Source: Planctomycetota bacterium
Lineage (GTDB): Bacteria > Planctomycetota > Planctomycetia > Pirellulales > UBA7805
Assembly (NCBI GenBank): GCA_014237955.1
Contig: JABABY010000006.1
Coordinates: 1-32,218, forward strand
Reading direction: 5' to 3'
Length of the DNA stretch: 32,218 nt
The first letter of the stretch is position 1; every line of letters begins with the position of its first letter. Below, in pieces: positions 28,782 to 32,218 of this stretch. The notes beneath the pieces are model-generated. The model was not told the DNA's origin, searched no databases, and was given only the letters and a program-made list of their open reading frames with translations. The position numbers and the translations under genes are program-made.

Positions 28782-31700
28782 ATGGTACTTCCCAATCATC
28801 TTGTCCGATTCCGATGGATTGCACAACTGCTCGTTGCAATCACCGCAGCCGGAGCAATGGCATCTGCCGCTGACAGAGAGAGCGAACCGATAATACATTG
28901 GGATTTGACCTCCCCGCCTCTCTCGCACCATGCGCATGGGTTGCCCCGTGAGGTGATCCCATCGCAGTTGCACGGGCCACAATTCGGCAACACGCCCCCG
29001 CATGCCTTAATCTTCACCAGCAATCAACAACAAGTGACAACACGACTCACAAATGATCAAACAGCCTCCCTCCCCAAAACGGCCCTTTCCCTCGAAGTTT
29101 GGGTGCGCTCCGAAGAAAACAAGAAGCGCTTCGGTCTTATCTCGTGCAAAGGGGAAAAACGGATCGCCTGGATTTTGGGAGGAAATGCGGATCATTTTTT
29201 CTTTACCCTCGCAAGTGAGAAAAAAGAGCGATCCACACAGCTTACTGCCCGCCCCTTCTACCAAGTGGGACAGTGGTACCTTCTAACGGGAACCTATGAT
29301 GGGCAACGGCAGAAGCTGTACGTCGATGGCCATTTGGCGGCCGAAGCCTTTGAACAGCGCGAAAATATATTGCCGCTCAGTTCGCCCGAGATTCAAATCG
29401 GGATCCTTCCGGCACAGAATGAAAACAATCCAACTCAGACATTTTTTTCCGGGCAGCTTGGGTCGGTTCACATTTGGGATCGGGCTCTTACGGCAGTTGA
29501 GATCAAAAAACGCTTTGACGCACAACAAGCGAACTTTCCTGGTGCTCTCGCAGTCTACGACTCGACGCGTGATTGGCCCACATTTGGCCACGACAACTAT
29601 CGCAGCGGTCGGGCAGGTGCTGAACCGAGGCTGCCTCTACACCTGGCATGGCGCCGCAAAATGTTGCCCGCTCCAGAACCTGCATGGCCACCACCAGCCA
29701 AACAGGATTTTTGGAACAACAAGCAAAATCTTCAACCGAGGGTCAACTTCGACCGCTGTTTCGAGCCCGTTGTCTCCAAGGGACGAATTTACCTTGGCTC
29801 CTCGAGCAACGATCAACTCTATTGCCTGGACCTGGAAACCGGAAAGACACTCTGGCGTTTTTTTGCTGAGGGACCGATACGGCTTGCACCAACGGTCGCT
29901 GACGGACGGGTATTGTTTGGATCGGATGACGGCCGGGTGTATTGCCTCAATGCAACATCGGGCCAACAAATTTGGCGCTATGAGTCGGAGGGCAATTTTT
30001 TTCCCGGTAATGGACGGTTGGTCCATCCCGGGTTGGTCCGTAGCGGTATTTTTGTTGAAAAGGGGCGCGTCTTCTTCACCACCGGCTTGTTCCCACGCCA
30101 AGGCGTCCGGCTTGTATCACTCGATCTTCACGATGGAAAACGTATTCGCCAAAAACGACTAGCGAGCTCCCCGCAAGGTTATTTAGGACGTCGTGGAGGG
30201 CGATTGTTTGCCGCCACATGGCGCAACCTCCGGGGATCCGTGCTCGAATCACTCGACGCTTCAAAAAAAGATCCTTTTATCGAACTGCCCACTTTGTTTC
30301 CGCCGTTTGATCAAATTGTGATCGAGGCGGGTAACGTCATCTTCGGTGGAGGAGCGGGAGGTGTGGTTGCCTTTTCGCGCGAGGGGGGTAAACCACTTTG
30401 GGAGGCTTCAATCGAGGGTACCTGCACGAGTCTCCTACTGGCCAATGATCACCTACTGGCAAGCACGCAGGAGGGAGACCTTTATTGTTTTACGCCGAAG
30501 GCTCAAGAAACTTCTATAGTCCCCCCGGCACCGGCAAACAGACGCGGCGGTATATCGACCAAAAACAAGGCGGGCCGACAGGCTGCGAACATTCTTAACG
30601 CTAGTGGACTCCGGAAAGGATATTGTCTTTTGCTAGGGGAAGATTTGGGCGATCTGGCCGAAGCTTTAGCTCTCAAGTCGCAGATGCAGATTGTCGTCGC
30701 TGTTCCGCATGCTCAAAAAGCAGCCGCGCTGCGCGAGAAGCTCCACCAAAGGCAACTTTATGGAAAGGTCGTCGTTCATGATCTTGAGAACGCAAAAAGG
30801 CTTCCTTATGGAGATTGGATATTCAACATTGTGGTAGCCAATCGCAAAGATGGCTCAGAGTCGCTTCCACCAGAGGAGGAAGTGTGGCGCGTTATACGGC
30901 CCGAGGGAGGCTGTCTGTGGAATGGAACCGATCTGAAACCCACTTTTCGCAAACCACTCGATGGAGCGGGCGAGTGGACGCACCTTTACGGAAACGCTGC
31001 CAATACGGCCTGTAGCGGGGACATCCACGTTCGCGGCCCATTGGCCCTCCAATGGTTTGGGCTACCAGGACCGCAATCTATGGTCGACCGACACCATCGG
31101 AGCGCAGCTCCTCTGTACAAATCGGGAGTACTCTATGTCCCTGGAAATGAAAAAATATATGGGGTCGATGCGTATAACGGAACCGTCCGCTGGGAGGTCG
31201 ATGTTCCCGGTTCGCGGAGGATCGGTATGTTGCGGGATTGCGGCACGATGTGTGCGGCGCAAGAAGGGATTTTTGTTGCGGCCGGAAAAATGTGCACCTT
31301 ACTTTCCGCCACGGATGGAAAGCCTGTCTGGCAATTTGAGGTGCCTTCCTCAGGGGAACCATCGTCGCTCGAGTGGGGCCTTGTTGCGTGTGATGATGGG
31401 CTCCTTTTCGGTAGTGGTGTTCCTGCGGGTGGCATTCGTCGCGGCCATAGCCGGAAGTCGATCATCGAAGGCACTTACTGGGATTATCGTCCAATTGTTA
31501 TTAGCAATTCTCTGTTTGCTTTCGATCAAAAAACTCGGAAGAGACAGTGGCTCTATGCGCCGGCCAATCGTGTGATTCTCAATCCAACCATCACCTTAGG
31601 TGGAAAACAAATATACTTTGTTGAAGTTGCGAAACCGGTCAACCCGAAAACAACCGGTCGGGTGAAGATCGACAAGGCTCTCGACCGGGACGCAAAACTG

Positions 31701-32218
31701 GTGGCGATCTCTACAGCAACCGGTAAGATCGCCTGGGAGCAAGCGGTCGATTATGCGGCGATCGAGCACCACCTCTATGCCCTTTACGGCCAAAATATTT
31801 TGGTGACCGTTGGCTCGCGAAATCAGCCAAGGGGCAAGAAGGGTGAATCACAGGTCTGGTACGACCTACATGCCTACGATGCGAAGACTGGGAAGCTGCT
31901 CTGGAAAAAGTCGCAGAATAATAAAACTTCTTCTGGGGGCGATCATGGTGAACAGGACCACCACCCGGTCCTGATTGGCAACCGCCTTTTTGCAGAACCC
32001 TTTGCCTACCGCCTGCGGACTGGGGAGCCCGTGAGCGACTGGCAGTGGGATCAGAGGCATCGAGGAGGTTGTGGAACGGTTTCGGCATCGGGTGGGGCCT
32101 TCTTCTTCCGCGACTCAAATGCCGCGATGTTTGACCTCACAGACCAAAAGTACTTCAAGATCACACAGGTAAGCCGCCCCGGCTGTTGGATCAACATGAT
32201 TCCGGCCGGCGGTTTGCT
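28782..32218 (+). CDS. Secreted LamG-like plus PQQ-type beta-propeller protein with internal Rossmann/methyltransferase-like segment; truncated at window end
   Basis: Manual translation from ATG 28782: MVLPNHLVRFRWIAQLLVAITAAGAMASAADRES (signal peptide); LamG-like ALSLEVWVRSEENKKRFGLIS...QWYLLTGTYDGQRQKLYVDG; PQQ-like repeats IYLGSSSNDQLYCLDLETGKTLWRF; open to window end, >1140 aa. Missing from the ORF track because it has no stop in the window. Confidence 0.93.
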   Translation, partial: MVLPNHLVRFRWIAQLLVAITAAGAMASAADRESEPIIHWDLTSPPLSHHAHGLPREVIPSQLHGPQFGNTPPHALIFTSNQQQVTTRLTNDQTASLPKTALSLEVWVRSEENKKRFGLISCKGEKRIAWILGGNADHFFFTLASEKKERSTQLTARPFYQVGQWYLLTGTYDGQRQKLYVDGHLAAEAFEQRENILPLSSPEIQIGILPAQNENNPTQTFFSGQLGSVHIWDRALTAVEIKKRFDAQQANFPGALAVYDSTRDWPTFGHDNYRSGRAGAEPRLPLHLAWRRKMLPAPEPAWPPPAKQDFWNNKQNLQPRVNFDRCFEPVVSKGRIYLGSSSNDQLYCLDLETGKTLWRFFAEGPIRLAPTVADGRVLFGSDDGRVYCLNATSGQQIWRYESEGNFFPGNGRLVHPGLVRSGIFVEKGRVFFTTGLFPRQGVRLVSLDLHDGKRIRQKRLASSPQGYLGRRGGRLFAATWRNLRGSVLESLDASKKDPFIELPTLFPPFDQIVIEAGNVIFGGGAGGVVAFSREGGKPLWEASIEGTCTSLLLANDHLLASTQEGDLYCFTPKAQETSIVPPAPANRRGGISTKNKAGRQAANILNASGLRKGYCLLLGEDLGDLAEALALKSQMQIVVAVPHAQKAAALREKLHQRQLYGKVVVHDLENAKRLPYGDWIFNIVVANRKDGSESLPPEEEVWRVIRPEGGCLWNGTDLKPTFRKPLDGAGEWTHLYGNAANTACSGDIHVRGPLALQWFGLPGPQSMVDRHHRSAAPLYKSGVLYVPGNEKIYGVDAYNGTVRWEVDVPGSRRIGMLRDCGTMCAAQEGIFVAAGKMCTLLSATDGKPVWQFEVPSSGEPSSLEWGLVACDDGLLFGSGVPAGGIRRGHSRKSIIEGTYWDYRPIVISNSLFAFDQKTRKRQWLYAPANRVILNPTITLGGKQIYFVEVAKPVNPKTTGRVKIDKALDRDAKLVAISTATGKIAWEQAVDYAAIEHHLYALYGQNILVTVGSRNQPRGKKGESQVWYDLHAYDAKTGKLLWKKSQNNKTSSGGDHGEQDHHPVLIGNRLFAEPFAYRLRTGEPVSDWQWDQRHRGGCGTVSASGGAFFFRDSNAAMFDLTDQKYFKITQVSRPGCWINMIPAGGL

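Noticed and set aside
29296-30162. Plus-strand 288-aa ORF (and 30961..31575)
   Set aside because: Out-of-frame shadows inside the long LamG/PQQ gene starting at 28782.
1-32218. CRISPR array, transposon or prophage
   Set aside because: No regularly spaced repeats, transposase, integrase or terminal repeats noticed by eye.

Overview
The window looks like a planctomycete chromosome segment (inferred from PSCyt1/DUF1549, DUF1559, DUF1570-like and LamG/PQQ-propeller proteins). It is mostly housekeeping: dapL-like aminotransferase, CBS-korA-korB-CBS cluster, ribBA, uppP, tmRNA (ssrA), cinA-C/pncC-like, ion channel, YbaK- and YjbQ-family proteins, lepA, ROK kinase, tRNA-His, nucleoside deaminase and YgiQ-family radical SAM. 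Both window edges cut through long CDSs that the ORF track omits: complement(<1..728) and 28782..>32218. The strongest unusual signal is a cryptic gene at 26020..26376. It reads as a small lipoprotein with an HMA-like metal-binding domain and an in-frame TGA exactly where the first metal-binding Cys should be (GMT-U-PVGC). Twenty nt downstream of the TGA is a perfect 6-bp hairpin with a GGU loop, as expected for a bacterial SECIS element. I propose it as a selenocysteine-containing HMA lipoprotein that standard ORF calling misses. A second in-frame TGA at 24922 interrupts a methyltransferase gene, but that one looks like a nonsense mutation. No selenocysteine machinery is visible in the window.
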